From DATEDA01 sp963789885 (GTDB lineage: Bacteria > Pseudomonadota > Gammaproteobacteria > Burkholderiales > SG8-39), in the NCBI GenBank assembly GCA_963789885.1, contig CAWBNB010000013.1, positions 106,930 to 170,929 on the forward strand: 64,000 nucleotides of DNA, in the 5' to 3' direction. This document shows positions 1 to 9,077 of this stretch, in pieces. Under the pieces are notes generated by a model. It was not told the DNA's origin, searched no databases, and saw only the letters and a list, made by a program, of their open reading frames with translations. Made by a program: the position numbers and the translations under genes. Position 1 is the stretch's first letter. Each line of letters begins with the position of its first letter.

Positions 1-615
1 GCGACGTACCGGAAGCAGGAAGAGCTCGACGTCTTGCGGAGCGCCGCGGGCGCAAATGCCGCGCGAGTCTCGGGTCACGCCGTCGACGTCACGGACGAAG
101 CCGCAGTGCGCCAGCTCGTCGCGGGGATTGTCGCGGAGCACGGGCGGCTGGACGCGCTGGTGAACGCCGTCGGCGGCTACGCCGGTGGCGTGAAGCTGTG
201 GGAGGCGGACACCAAGGTCTTCGATCAGATGCTCGCGCTCAACCTGCGCTCCGGCTACGCGCTCGCACGCGCCGCGGTGCCGGCGATGCTGAAGGAGGGA
301 CGGGGCGCGATCGTGAACATCGCCGCGAAGGCGGCGTTCGATCATCCGGCCGGGGCGGCCGCGTACGCCGCCTCGAAGGCCGCGGCCGTGGCCATGCTCG
401 ATTCGCTCGCTGCGGAGGTGAAGGGCACGGGGCTGCGAGTCAACTCGATCCTCCCCAGCATCATCGACACCGAGCCGAACCGCAAGGCGATGCCCGGCGC
501 CGACTTCGCGAAGTGGCCGAAGCCGGAGGAGATCGCGCGGGTGATCCTCTTCCTGTGCAGCGAGGACGGCCGCGTCGTCCACGGCGCGGCCGTTCCGGTC
601 TACGGGGACAGCTAG
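1..615 (+). CDS. SDR family NAD(P)-dependent oxidoreductase (5' end outside window)
   Basis: The reading frame is open from base 1, so the N-terminal Rossmann glycine motif lies upstream of the window. What remains is the C-terminal ~204 residues of a short-chain dehydrogenase/reductase: the D-V-T-D strand end, an NAVGG segment (the NNAG-like motif), the YAASK active-site motif (YxxxK) and the usual C-terminal substrate loop. The residue 13 positions before the catalytic Tyr, normally Ser in the SDR triad, is Ala here (NIAAKAAF before YAASK). The protein may therefore be a weak or atypical reductase. Substrate cannot be told. The ATG/TTG codons near the left edge are internal, not the real start. 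Confidence 0.85.
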   Translation, partial: ATYRKQEELDVLRSAAGANAARVSGHAVDVTDEAAVRQLVAGIVAEHGRLDALVNAVGGYAGGVKLWEADTKVFDQMLALNLRSGYALARAAVPAMLKEGRGAIVNIAAKAAFDHPAGAAAYAASKAAAVAMLDSLAAEVKGTGLRVNSILPSIIDTEPNRKAMPGADFAKWPKPEEIARVILFLCSEDGRVVHGAAVPVYGDS

Positions 616-700
616 CGCAGACGCTTGCTGGAGCGGCCGCAGACCCGCCCCGCCGGGGACGCGATGACGCCGTGTGTGATGCGCCTCGCTCGACCCACGG

Positions 701-1852
701 TCAGTCGAAGCTCACGATCTCGACCCAGTTCGAGCCCTTGCCGGTGAGGTATTTCTGGAGGAAACGGAGCGCGCCGGTCGCCTGGTCGACTGCATACGCC
801 GAGATCGTTTCCGACTTCTCGCCGCTCGCGATCAGGAACCTGCCCTTCGGATCGATCCTGAAACCGCGCGGCTGCTTCTCGGTCGGCGTGCTCCCGATAT
901 AAGTGAGCTTGCCGGTGGCGCCGTCGACGCTGAACGCGCCGATCGTGCTGCTGGTCCGCTCGGCCGCGTAGAGAAACTTGCCGTTCGGCGTCAGGTGAAG
1001 GTCGGAGGCCCAGATGTCGTTGTCGGTGTTGCGCGGCGGCGCTCCCGGTACGCCGACCGCTCCGCGCGGTGCGCCGGGCATGAGCTTCGTGTCGGGCGGC
1101 AGTGCCGAAGCCGAGCTCACCTCGGTCAGGAAGCCGGTCTTCGGATCGAGCGAGAGCGTCGTGACGGTCGCGACCAGCTCGTTCAGGAGGTACACGAACC
1201 GGTTGTCGGACGAGACGATGATGTGGCGCGGCCCCGTCATCGGCTTCATCTGCACGACCGCGGGGGTGTTCGACGTGAGGCGCCCGGTGCCCGGATCGAG
1301 GACGAACTGGAAGATCTGATCGGTGCCGAGATGCGGCACGTACACGAACCGGTTCGTGTTGTCCGTGATGATCGAGTGGGCGTTCCGGCCGGTCGGAATC
1401 ACCTGCAGGGCGTCGCCCGACACGCGCCCGTCGGGGCCGACCGCGTTGACGGTGACGAGGCCGGCGCCGTAAGACGCGCCGAAGAGATAGCGGCCCGTCC
1501 GGTCGAGCGCGATGTACGGAAAGCTCTCCACGAGCGGCGCGGTCGACAGCGGCTTGAGGGCGCCGGTGGCGGAGTCGATCGCATAGGTATGCACCGTGAA
1601 GGGCTTGGACCGCGACGCTGCATAGAGCAGCTTGCGGTCGGGGCTCACGGTCATCGGCATGACGACGTTCGCCGCCTTGGCGCGGCCGGCGGCCTGCAGC
1701 TCGCCCGAATCGAGCAGCCGGTAGACGCCGATGTCGCCGTCCTCGGCGTTCGATACGTAGACGAAAGTTGCGGCCATTGCCGGCCCGCCGCCGGCGATCG
1801 ACATCGCTGCTGACACGATGACCCCCTTGGTCCAGTTTGCGAACGGTTTCAT
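701..1852 (-). CDS. Secreted lactonase-family beta-propeller protein
   Basis: A 383-aa protein with a Sec signal peptide (residues 1 to ~28, ending PAMA) followed by repeated blades of the 6-phosphogluconolactonase-like lactonase family (PF10282 type). Visible blade signatures include FVYVSNAEDGDIGVY, SPDRKLLYAAS and LTPNGKFLYAAER. Periplasmic location is inferred from the signal peptide. The ATG has a GGGAGAG Shine-Dalgarno a few bases upstream. It is divergent from the amidohydrolase gene, with about 140 bp between the two starts. The family includes true lactonases and many uncharacterised periplasmic propellers, so the substrate is unknown. Confidence 0.85.
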   Translation of the reverse strand: MKPFANWTKGVIVSAAMSIAGGGPAMAATFVYVSNAEDGDIGVYRLLDSGELQAAGRAKAANVVMPMTVSPDRKLLYAASRSKPFTVHTYAIDSATGALKPLSTAPLVESFPYIALDRTGRYLFGASYGAGLVTVNAVGPDGRVSGDALQVIPTGRNAHSIITDNTNRFVYVPHLGTDQIFQFVLDPGTGRLTSNTPAVVQMKPMTGPRHIIVSSDNRFVYLLNELVATVTTLSLDPKTGFLTEVSSASALPPDTKLMPGAPRGAVGVPGAPPRNTDNDIWASDLHLTPNGKFLYAAERTSSTIGAFSVDGATGKLTYIGSTPTEKQPRGFRIDPKGRFLIASGEKSETISAYAVDQATGALRFLQKYLTGKGSNWVEIVSFD

Positions 1853-1992
1853 GGTTTCTCTCCCTTTGTGCGTTGCGCCCGGGCCGCGCTCCGGCCCGCC
1901 CCGGCCCGTCCGGGAGGCGGGAGGATAAGCCCGGCGGCCCGGCCGCGTCGGGCGCCGACCCGGATCTGCGGCGTTCGGTAGACTCGTCGCCC

Positions 1993-3669
1993 ATGACCTA
2001 CGACCTCCTCATCACGAACGGCACGCTGGTCGACGGAACCGGCGCGCCGGCGCGCCACACGGACGTCGCGATCGCGGACGGAAAGATCGCGGCGATCGGC
2101 GAGGTACCGACGAGCTCCGCCCGCCGCGTCATCGACGCGACCGACCTGGTCGTCGCCCCCGGCTTCATCGACCCGCACACGCACTACGACGCGCAGATCT
2201 GCTGGGACGGGGCGCTGACGCCCTCCTCCTGGCACGGCGTGACGTCGGTGGTGATGGGCAACTGCGGCGTCGGCATCGCGCCCTGCCGCCCGGAGACGCG
2301 CGAGATCGCGATGCGCGATCTCGTGAACGTCGAGGCGATCCCGTTCGAGGTGCTCGCCGCCGGCATCACCTGGGACTGGGAGAGCTTCCCCGAGTACATG
2401 GCCGCCGCGGCCCGGCGGCGGCCCGCGCTTAACCTCGCGTTCCTCGCGCCGCTCACGCCGTTCCGCCACTACGTCATGGGCGAGGAGTCGATGGCGCGCG
2501 CCGCCAGCGCCGAAGAAACGGCCGAGATCAAGGCGCTGCTCGGCGAGGCGATGGACGCCGGCGCATTCGGCTTCTCGAGCACGCTCCTCAACCAGCATCT
2601 CGGCTACCAGGGCCGCCCGCTCGCGTGCCGCAACGCGAGCCGCGAGGAGCTCAAGGCCTACTGCAACGCGCTGAAAGAGCGCGGCAAGGGCGCGATCGAG
2701 ATCGCGATGACCCGCCAGATCGCGGTGCTCGAGGACCCCGAGGTGGAGCTCCTCGGCTACATGCTCGACGAGAGCGCGCGCCCGATCACCTTCATCGCGA
2801 TGTTCGATCGCGACGACCTGCCCGAAGCGCTCCGCACCACCCTGCGCAAGGTCGCGCCGATGATCGCGCGCGGCGCGCGGCCGCAGACCTCGCCGCTGCC
2901 GCTCACGCGCGAGATCAGCATGCGCAGCCCCTTCTCTTTCGCCGCCTTCCCGTCGTGGAAGCGCGTGTTCGAGGACAAGTCGAAGGAAGCGCAGGCCGCG
3001 GTCTATCGCGATCCCGCCTTCCGCAACCAGTTCCGCGAGGAGCTGAAGCGCCCGGCCGCGTTCGGCAACTGGGCGCGGATCACGGTGCACGAAGTCCGCA
3101 ACCCGACGCTGAAGCACCTCGAGGGCAAGACGGTCGCCGAGATCGCCGCGGCCGAGGGCAAGGACGGCGTCGACGCGTTCCTCGACCTCACGCTGGCGGA
3201 CGATCTCGACAACGAGTTCACCATGGCGTCGTTCAATACGCGCGTCGACCGGATGACCGAGCTCCTGAACGATCGCAGCGTGCTCCTCGGGCTCGGCGAC
3301 GGCGGTGCGCACCTCGACATGCTGTGCGACGCCGGCTATCCGACCTACGTGCTCGGGACCTGGGTGCGGGAGCGAAAGGCGATCACGCTCGAGGAAGGCG
3401 TGCGGCGCATGACGTCCGACCCGGCGGACTTCTTCGGCATCAAGGATCGCGGCCGCCTGCAGCCGGGACTCGCCGCCGACGTCGCGATCTTCGATCCCGC
3501 CAGCGTCGGGTCGGCCGGCCGGCCGGAGCGCCGCTACGACCTTCCCGGCGGCGCGAAGCGCATGGTGATGCGCTCGCAAGGCGTCGAGCTCACGCTCGTC
3601 AACGGCGAAGTCACCTGGGAGCGCGGCGCGCTCACCGGCGCCGCCGCGGGACGCGTCCTGCGCTCCTGA
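1993..3669 (+). CDS. D-aminoacylase/N-acyl-D-amino-acid deacylase-type amidohydrolase
   Basis: A 558-aa amidohydrolase-3 family protein. It shows the N-terminal beta-sandwich (YDLLITNGTLVDGTG), the metal-binding HxH motif in DPHTHYDAQ (His62, His64), GNCGVG with the Cys that coordinates metal in D-aminoacylases, and the late LGDGGAHLDM segment. It ends with the standard amidohydrolase tail (GRLQPGLAADVAIFDP). The frame is open 52 codons further upstream, but the ATG at 1993 begins exactly at the conserved N-terminus, so it is chosen. Likely a cytosolic Zn enzyme cleaving N-acyl amino acids or related amides. Exact substrate unknown. Confidence 0.88.
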   Translation: MTYDLLITNGTLVDGTGAPARHTDVAIADGKIAAIGEVPTSSARRVIDATDLVVAPGFIDPHTHYDAQICWDGALTPSSWHGVTSVVMGNCGVGIAPCRPETREIAMRDLVNVEAIPFEVLAAGITWDWESFPEYMAAAARRRPALNLAFLAPLTPFRHYVMGEESMARAASAEETAEIKALLGEAMDAGAFGFSSTLLNQHLGYQGRPLACRNASREELKAYCNALKERGKGAIEIAMTRQIAVLEDPEVELLGYMLDESARPITFIAMFDRDDLPEALRTTLRKVAPMIARGARPQTSPLPLTREISMRSPFSFAAFPSWKRVFEDKSKEAQAAVYRDPAFRNQFREELKRPAAFGNWARITVHEVRNPTLKHLEGKTVAEIAAAEGKDGVDAFLDLTLADDLDNEFTMASFNTRVDRMTELLNDRSVLLGLGDGGAHLDMLCDAGYPTYVLGTWVRERKAITLEEGVRRMTSDPADFFGIKDRGRLQPGLAADVAIFDPASVGSAGRPERRYDLPGGAKRMVMRSQGVELTLVNGEVTWERGALTGAAAGRVLRS

Positions 3670-3809
3670 GCACCTGAGCGCGCGCCGCCTGATCCGCCGT
3701 CACCGGCTCTCCCTTGCCCGCAGTCCGTAGACGTTGGTAGCGCGGGCGCGCCGACCGCAGCGTCCGCCGATCTGCCAGAATCGCCGCGGTCACGAACGAG
3801 GAGAAGACG

Positions 3810-4823
3810 ATGCGCGTCTTCCAGATCCAGGACGACTGGGGCATGGACCACCTGCAGCTCGCGACCCGCCCCGACCCGAAGCCCGGCCGCGGCCAGGTGC
3901 TGCTGCGGATGAGGGCCGCCGCGCTCAACTACCGCGACCTCGTGGTGCCGCTGCGTGGCTACGGCTCGTTCACCGGCGAGCTGCCGCTCGTTGTGGGCTC
4001 CGACGGCGTGGGCGAGGTCGTCGAGGTGGGTACCGGCGTGACGCGGGTGAAGGTCGGCGATCGCGTCTGCCCGTGCTTCAAGCAGGCCTGGATCGCCGGC
4101 AGCCCGGATCTCGAACGGCTGACAAGGACGCTCGGCGGCCCGATCGACGGCACGATGGCCGACTTGATGTGCCTCCCGGAGGGCGGCGTCGTCGCGGCGC
4201 CGGCGCACCTGAGCAACGAGGAGGCGGCCACGCTGCCGTGTGCCGCGCTCACGGCGTGGAGCGCCCTGGTGACCTACGACGAGCTCGGTCCCGGCTCACG
4301 CGTGCTCGTGCAGGGCACCGGCGGGGTCGCACTCTTCGCGCTGCAGTTCGCGAAGCTTCTCGGCGCGCACGTGACCGTGATTTCGTCGAGCGACGAGAAG
4401 ATCGTGCGGGCGAAGGCGATGGGCGCGGACGCGGCGATCAACTACCGGACGACGCCGGAGTGGGCGAAAGCCACGCGGGCGATTACCGGCGGGCGCGGGT
4501 ACGATCACATCGTCGAACTGGGCGGGGAGAAGACGCTGCCGCAGTCGCTACGGTGCATCCGGCCGGGCGGGACATTGTCGATGATCGGCGTGCTGTCGGG
4601 CGGCACGCTCGCCGCGCCGCTCGGGCTGGTGGTCACGCGCCAGGTGCGGTTGCAGGGCATCACCGTCGGCCACCGCGACGGATTCGAAGCGATGATGCGG
4701 GCAATCGACCAGCACAAGGTGAAGCCGGTCGTCGATAGGGTGTTCGCCTTCGAGCAGCTCAAGGACGCGCTCGCGCACCTGAAGAGCGGCGCGCATTTCG
4801 GGAAGATCGTGATTCGGCATTGA
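3810..4823 (+). CDS. MDR-family (quinone oxidoreductase-like) NAD(P)-dependent alcohol dehydrogenase
   Basis: A 337-aa medium-chain dehydrogenase/reductase. The GroES-like half has ALNYRDLVV, where zinc-dependent members carry a Cys ligand, so this looks like a zinc-free, quinone-oxidoreductase-type member. The Rossmann motif appears as VQGTGGVALFALQFAKLLGA (GxGGVxxxA). GSDGVGEVVEVG is the family's second signature. A GAGGAG-like Shine-Dalgarno precedes the ATG. It follows the amidohydrolase by 140 bp on the same strand and could be a separate unit. Substrate unknown. Confidence 0.85.
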   Translation: MRVFQIQDDWGMDHLQLATRPDPKPGRGQVLLRMRAAALNYRDLVVPLRGYGSFTGELPLVVGSDGVGEVVEVGTGVTRVKVGDRVCPCFKQAWIAGSPDLERLTRTLGGPIDGTMADLMCLPEGGVVAAPAHLSNEEAATLPCAALTAWSALVTYDELGPGSRVLVQGTGGVALFALQFAKLLGAHVTVISSSDEKIVRAKAMGADAAINYRTTPEWAKATRAITGGRGYDHIVELGGEKTLPQSLRCIRPGGTLSMIGVLSGGTLAAPLGLVVTRQVRLQGITVGHRDGFEAMMRAIDQHKVKPVVDRVFAFEQLKDALAHLKSGAHFGKIVIRH

Positions 4824-5184
4824 GCCGGGACATGGACGGACAAGCGAAGGGACCCTGGACCGCGTCGCGGAACGTCTTCGGTGGTGATCAACGCAGTGAA
4901 TGCGCCCTGTCACCCTCGCGCTCGATCAGCGCGTCCCTTCTCCCTGTCACATCCGACCCTTTGCTGACCTGACTCACACTAGAAATACCCACCTTATGTT
5001 CGGTAGTGAACAGAGCCCCGGGCGCAAGCGGCGGAGGATGCGTTAGGGCTAAAGCGCCCGTTAGTCCAAGGTCGCGCGAAACTTGCCGACGAGCGCCGGC
5101 CCAGACGGCATATCGGTTGTGTCGGCCGGATAGCACGAGCATCCGCTCGGCGCTTAATTCACAGTGGTATTGGAGGTACTTTCC
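4824..5184. other. Intergenic region, no convincing gene
   Basis: About 360 bp between the MDR oxidoreductase and the small membrane protein. Short frames exist on both strands, but none has a ribosome-binding site plus recognisable protein features. Base composition is a little lower in GC than the neighbours. No terminator with a T tract was recognised after the oxidoreductase. The last ~20 bases hold the GGAGG of the next gene. Confidence 0.5.
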
Positions 5185-5532
5185 ATGAAACGAGAAACTT
5201 CAGAGAAGCTCAAGTATGGAGTTTGGGGCCTCATATCCGGGGCAGCGGTCGCGATGATCGTCGGCTTTGGCTGGGGTGGCTGGGTAACCGGGGGCGCCGT
5301 CAAGGGGAAGACCGACGATGCACTATTGGCGAGCCGGGCCTCGATCTGTGTCGCCCAATTCATGAACGCACCGAACCACGATCGCGAGCTCATAGCATTC
5401 AAGGCGGTCGATTCGTGGAAGAGAGGTGAACTCATCGGAAAAGGGGGCTGGGACAAGATGCCCGGGCAGGGAGAGGCGAGCGGTGCCGTGGCTGACGCTT
5501 GCGCCAGGGGAATCGAGCTCGCCGCAAAATGA
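5185..5532 (+). CDS. Small single-pass membrane protein, conserved hypothetical
   Basis: A 115-aa protein with one N-terminal transmembrane helix (about residues 10-36, rich in Gly/Ala with a FGWGGWVTGG end). A soluble, presumably periplasmic, domain with two Cys follows. The ATG at 5185 is chosen over a GTG 21 bases upstream because GGAGG (5172-5176) sits at ideal distance from it. I recall similar short proteins with a WGGWVTGG stretch in other proteobacteria, but know no assigned function. It is monocistronic, with a strong terminator about 90 bp downstream. Confidence 0.7.
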   Translation: MKRETSEKLKYGVWGLISGAAVAMIVGFGWGGWVTGGAVKGKTDDALLASRASICVAQFMNAPNHDRELIAFKAVDSWKRGELIGKGGWDKMPGQGEASGAVADACARGIELAAK

Positions 5533-5618
5533 ACCGGCTCTGCGACTCGATCCATCTTCCGTGCGAGACGGAAACTGGATGACGTAGAGTAACCCGCTAG
5601 TTCCGGCTGCAAGATGCG

Positions 5619-5645
5619 CGGGCCGCCCATTGGGTGGCCCGTTTT
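5619..5645 (+). terminator. Rho-independent terminator after small membrane protein gene
   Basis: A 10-bp GC-rich stem (CGGGCCGCCC pairing with GGGTGGCCCG, one G-T wobble), a 3-nt loop and TTTT immediately after the stem on the plus strand. Confidence 0.75.
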
Positions 5646-5692
5646 GCTGGACGGGAAGCAAAATGCTGGCGCGCCCGTCAGTCAGTCGCCGC

Positions 5693-6664
5693 TCAGCCCC
5701 GCCCGTGTGGCTCCTCGAAATCCACCACCGGCCCCCGCGGCACGATCCCGCTCGGATTCACCCGCAGGTGGCTCTCGTAGTAGTGCCGCTTGATGTGCTC
5801 GAAATCGACCGTCGCCGCGACGCCGGGAAGCTGGTAAAGATCCCGCGTGTACGCCCACAAGTTCGGATAGTCGATGAGCCGCCGCACGTTGCACTTGAAG
5901 TGGCCGTGATAGACGGGATCGAACCGCACCAGCGTCGTGAATAGCCGCCAGTCGGCTTCTGTCACGCGATCGCCGCAGACATACCGCCGCCTCGCCAGCC
6001 GCGACTCGAGCCAGTCGAGCGTCTCGAACAGCGGGCCGATCGTCTCGTCGTACGCAGCCTGCGACGTCGCGAACCCGCACCGGTACACGCCGTTGTTCAC
6101 TGTCTCGTAGACGCGCTTGTTCACGACTTCGATCTCGTCGCGAAGCGCCGCCGGATAGTAGTCGCCGGGCGCCGCGCCGACGCCGTCGAACGCCGAGTTC
6201 AACATCCGGATGATCTCGGACGACTCGTTATTCATGATCGTCCCGCGCGCCTTGTCCCACAGCGCCGGCACCGTGACCCGCCCTGAGTACTGCGGGCTCG
6301 CCTTTGCGTAGACCTCGTACAGAAACCGCGCGTCGTTCACGGTGTCCGGAATCACGCCCGGCGCGGGATCGAACGTCCACCCGTTCTCGCGGCTGAGCCA
6401 GTGCACGACCGACATGCCGATCGCGCCCTCGAGCCCCTTCAGCTTGCGGAAGATGATCGTGCGGTGCGCCCACGGGCACGCGAGCGACACGTACAGATGG
6501 TAGCGGCCGCGCTCGGCGCGGAACCCGCCCGCCCCCGTCGGGCCGGGCGCGCCGTCGGGCGTCACCCAGCTCCGGAACTGCGATTCGCGCCGCACGAACC
6601 GGCCGCCGGTTGCGGCCGTGTCGTGCCACTGGTCGTGCCAAACGCCGTCGACGAGCACACCCAT
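5693..6664 (-). CDS. Glutathionyl-hydroquinone reductase-like glutathione S-transferase (YqjG/ECM4 type)
   Basis: A 323-aa xi-class GST. The catalytic cysteine lies in SLACPWAHRT, the CPWA motif that defines glutathionyl-hydroquinone reductases. It is preceded by the family's long N-terminal segment (FVRRESQFRSWV) and followed by NNESSEIIRMLN, the glutathione gamma-glutamyl contact. These enzymes reduce glutathionylated hydroquinones in the cytoplasm and help in quinone detoxification. Length is normal for the family. The start is divergent from the pyrophosphatase-like gene, 93 bp away. Confidence 0.9.
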   Translation of the reverse strand: MGVLVDGVWHDQWHDTAATGGRFVRRESQFRSWVTPDGAPGPTGAGGFRAERGRYHLYVSLACPWAHRTIIFRKLKGLEGAIGMSVVHWLSRENGWTFDPAPGVIPDTVNDARFLYEVYAKASPQYSGRVTVPALWDKARGTIMNNESSEIIRMLNSAFDGVGAAPGDYYPAALRDEIEVVNKRVYETVNNGVYRCGFATSQAAYDETIGPLFETLDWLESRLARRRYVCGDRVTEADWRLFTTLVRFDPVYHGHFKCNVRRLIDYPNLWAYTRDLYQLPGVAATVDFEHIKRHYYESHLRVNPSGIVPRGPVVDFEEPHGRG

Positions 6665-6757
6665 GCAGCGACTGTATCATCGACGGGGCTGGCAACCCGC
6701 ATCGCCAATAGCCCGCACGACGCGACGCTCGCGCCGTAACGGCCAGAGGTACACCAC

Positions 6758-7261
6758 TTGGACCGAGGTCGAATTCCAGAGCTCGATGCATCGGGGGCGA
6801 CGCCCACCGTCGAGGTCGTCATCGAGGTCCCGCGCGGCAGCTTCCTCAAACGCGGATCGACCGGGCACATCGACTTTATCTCGCCCCTCCCGTGCCCCTT
6901 CAATTACGGCTCGGTGCCCGCGTTCGTGGGCCTCGAGGGCGATCTGCTCGACGCGGTGGTGCTCGGACCGCGCCTGCCGTTCGGAACCCGCGTCAGGGTG
7001 ACCGCCTGGGGCGCGGTGATGCTGACCGACCGCGGCATGACCGACGACAAGCTGATCTGCAGCGACCGGCCGGTAAGTGCGAAGGAACGCCGGGCGGTGC
7101 TGCGCTTCTTCCACCTCTACGCAAAGTGCAAGGGACTGCTCAACCTGCTGCGCCGCCGCCCGGGCCGCAACGCCTGCGACGGCTGGCTGGAGCCGACGCA
7201 GGCGATCGCTCGCGCCCGTCCGCGCGACGCGACGTGGCGCGGACCGCCGGTTCCGTTCTGA
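6758..7261 (+). CDS. Inorganic pyrophosphatase-like protein (divergent family I)
   Basis: A 167-aa protein resembling family I soluble pyrophosphatases: VVIEVPRGSFLKR, FNYGSVPAFV, the metal-site segment EGDLLDAVVL (E-G-D-x-x-D where the classic enzyme has D-G-D-P-x-D) and DRGMTDDKLIC. Two of the usual Asp ligands are kept, and the first is Glu. The only plausible start is TTG at 6758 with AGAGG 9 bases upstream, because no ATG or GTG precedes the conserved region. Hydrolysis of PPi is plausible but the divergence leaves the substrate open. A Bug receptor follows 50 bp downstream. Confidence 0.7.
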   Translation: MDRGRIPELDASGATPTVEVVIEVPRGSFLKRGSTGHIDFISPLPCPFNYGSVPAFVGLEGDLLDAVVLGPRLPFGTRVRVTAWGAVMLTDRGMTDDKLICSDRPVSAKERRAVLRFFHLYAKCKGLLNLLRRRPGRNACDGWLEPTQAIARARPRDATWRGPPVPF

Positions 7262-7311
7262 CCCGCTGTATGATTGCCGCGCTTTAAGAAGAACGGGGAG
7301 AGGAGGCAGTC

Positions 7312-8271
7312 ATGCGGAACTTCGAGCGAGTATTCGCGGCGCTGGTTCTTGCGCTCTTCAGCGCATCCGTGTCAGCCCAGTACCCGACAAGGCCGGTGCG
7401 CATCATCGTGCCGTTCGGCGCCGGCTCCTCGACCGACATCGTCGCGCGCATCCTGGGGCAGCCGCTCGGGCAGGCGCTCGGCCAACCGGTCCTGGTCGAG
7501 AACCGGCCCGGCGCCGACGGCGCGATCGCCGCCGAGCAGGTCGCGAAGGCCGCGCCCGACGGCTACACGCTGCTCCTCGCAACCAACAGTCCGCTCTCGG
7601 CCGCGCCGCACCTCAAGAAGAAGCTGCCCTACGATGCGTTCGCCGACTTCACCCCGATCAGCCTCGTCGGGCGCTACACGTTCTTCATCGTCGTCCACCC
7701 GTCGGTTCCCGGACCGGCGCTCGCCGATTTCATCGGCTACGCACGCGCGAATCCCGGCAAGCTCAACTACGCGACCGGCAACACCTCGTCGATCGTCCTC
7801 ACGGGGATGTTCCTGGCGCTCACCGGCCTGCAGCTCGTGCACGTGCCGTACAAGACCGAGCCGACCGCGATCCCCGACCTGCTCCAGGGACAGGTGCAGC
7901 TGATGATCAGTTCCTACGCCACGGTCGCGCCGCACATCCGCGAAGGCAAGCTGCGGGCGCTCGCGACGACGCTCGACCGCCGCAGCCCGCTGCTCCCCGA
8001 CGTGCCGGCGATCACCGAGACGGGCATGGCGAAGTTCCCGATCGTGTCGTGGGCGGGCCTGTTCGGGCCGGCGAAGTTGCCAAAGGAGATCGTCGACCGC
8101 CTCAACCGCGAGGTCGTCGCGATCCTCGCCCGGCCGGAAGTCAAAGAGCAGCTTACCAAGCAGGCCTTCGACGGCGCGAGCTCATCGGTCGAGGAGCTCG
8201 CCGCATTCGCCCGCGAGCAATACGAGGTGTGGGGTAAGGCGATCCGCGACGCCGGCATTCAGCCGGAGTAG
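7312..8271 (+). CDS. Bug/TctC-family tripartite tricarboxylate transporter substrate-binding protein
   Basis: A 319-aa periplasmic receptor. Sec signal peptide (residues 1-22, ending VSAQ) followed by the Bug signature YPTRPVRIIVPFGAGSSTD, VLVENRPGADG and AAPDGYTLLLATN. An AGAGGAGG Shine-Dalgarno lies just upstream of the ATG. No TctA/TctB membrane subunits are nearby, the usual situation for the expanded orphan Bug families of Burkholderiales. The ligand is probably a small carboxylate or amide. The neighbouring minus-strand hydratase ends 5 bp away, so the two genes converge. Confidence 0.92.
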   Translation: MRNFERVFAALVLALFSASVSAQYPTRPVRIIVPFGAGSSTDIVARILGQPLGQALGQPVLVENRPGADGAIAAEQVAKAAPDGYTLLLATNSPLSAAPHLKKKLPYDAFADFTPISLVGRYTFFIVVHPSVPGPALADFIGYARANPGKLNYATGNTSSIVLTGMFLALTGLQLVHVPYKTEPTAIPDLLQGQVQLMISSYATVAPHIREGKLRALATTLDRRSPLLPDVPAITETGMAKFPIVSWAGLFGPAKLPKEIVDRLNREVVAILARPEVKEQLTKQAFDGASSSVEELAAFAREQYEVWGKAIRDAGIQPE

Positions 8272-8275
8272 GCGG

Positions 8276-8968
8276 TTAGCGGAACGCGAGCTCGAGGCCC
8301 GGCAGTTCGATCCCCGCAAGCCGGGTGCTCCAGGTCTCCCCGGCCCTCACCGGATACGCGTCGGTGAGCGTGCCGGTCGTCACGACCTCGCCGGCGCTCA
8401 CCGGCGAGAACTGCGGCAGCCGCGCGAGCACGCCGGCGAAGTGCGCGAACGCGAGCAGGGGCGAATCGAGGACGTTCGCGCCCGTCCCCTCGGCGTGCGG
8501 CACGCCGTTCTTCAGCAGCGTGAGCCGGAACTCCCGGAGCTTGCGGACGCAGTCGGCGATGCTCGCGACCGGCACCGGCGTCCCGATCACCAGCACGCCG
8601 TGCAGTCCGTTGGCCGCGACGGTGTCCGCCAGCTTGAACTTCCAGTCGCGGAACGGGCTCTGCACGATCTCGAACCCGTGCGCGATCCAGTCGACGCACG
8701 CGAGGATCGCCGCCTCGTCGCGCGTTACCGGCGGCGCGGCTGCGAAGTGCAGCACGATCTCGGGCTCGATCCGCGGCTCGGGGAGCGGCCCGACCGGAAT
8801 CTCGGCGCGCCCTTCCTTCGCGTAGACCACGGTCGTGTCGTAGGCGTGGCCCCAGATCGGCTCGTCGACGCCGTATACCGGCCACAGGTTGCGATTGGTG
8901 AATCCGATCTTCCGCCCCGCCACGCGCTCGCCGCGCGCGAGGCGCGCCCGGTGGACCGCCTCCGCCAC
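8276..8968 (-). CDS. 2-keto-4-pentenoate hydratase / FAH-family protein with disrupted 5' end
   Basis: From the GTG at 8968 this is 230 aa of a MhpD-like fumarylacetoacetate-hydrolase-fold protein (GRKIGFTNRNLWPVYGV, EPEIVLHF, IAHGFEIVQSPF, SAGEVVTTGTLTDAYPV). The conserved N-terminus continues in the same frame for about 35 codons upstream (ARELLAAIADG, SRDPAFGIAEAYAVAEAV), but that stretch has no ATG, GTG or TTG before a stop at 9107-9109. An ATG that overlaps the preceding gene's stop (ATGA, 9078-9081) is one base out of frame. The likely intact gene therefore began at 9081 and has a single-base indel around 9074-9080. Third gene of the fbp operon. Confidence 0.8.
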   Translation of the reverse strand: MAEAVHRARLARGERVAGRKIGFTNRNLWPVYGVDEPIWGHAYDTTVVYAKEGRAEIPVGPLPEPRIEPEIVLHFAAAPPVTRDEAAILACVDWIAHGFEIVQSPFRDWKFKLADTVAANGLHGVLVIGTPVPVASIADCVRKLREFRLTLLKNGVPHAEGTGANVLDSPLLAFAHFAGVLARLPQFSPVSAGEVVTTGTLTDAYPVRAGETWSTRLAGIELPGLELAFR

Positions 8969-9077
8969 CGCGTACGCCTCGGCGATCCCGAACGCCGGGT
9001 CGCGCGAAGTGAAGTTCGGGATCGACCGCCCGTCGGCGATCGCCGCGAGCAGCTCCCTCGCGCTCGTCGGCGTGCGA

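Noticed and set aside
4888..5188. Short frames on both strands in the intergenic region before the small membrane protein
   Set aside because: No ribosome-binding site or protein features, and the frames conflict with each other.
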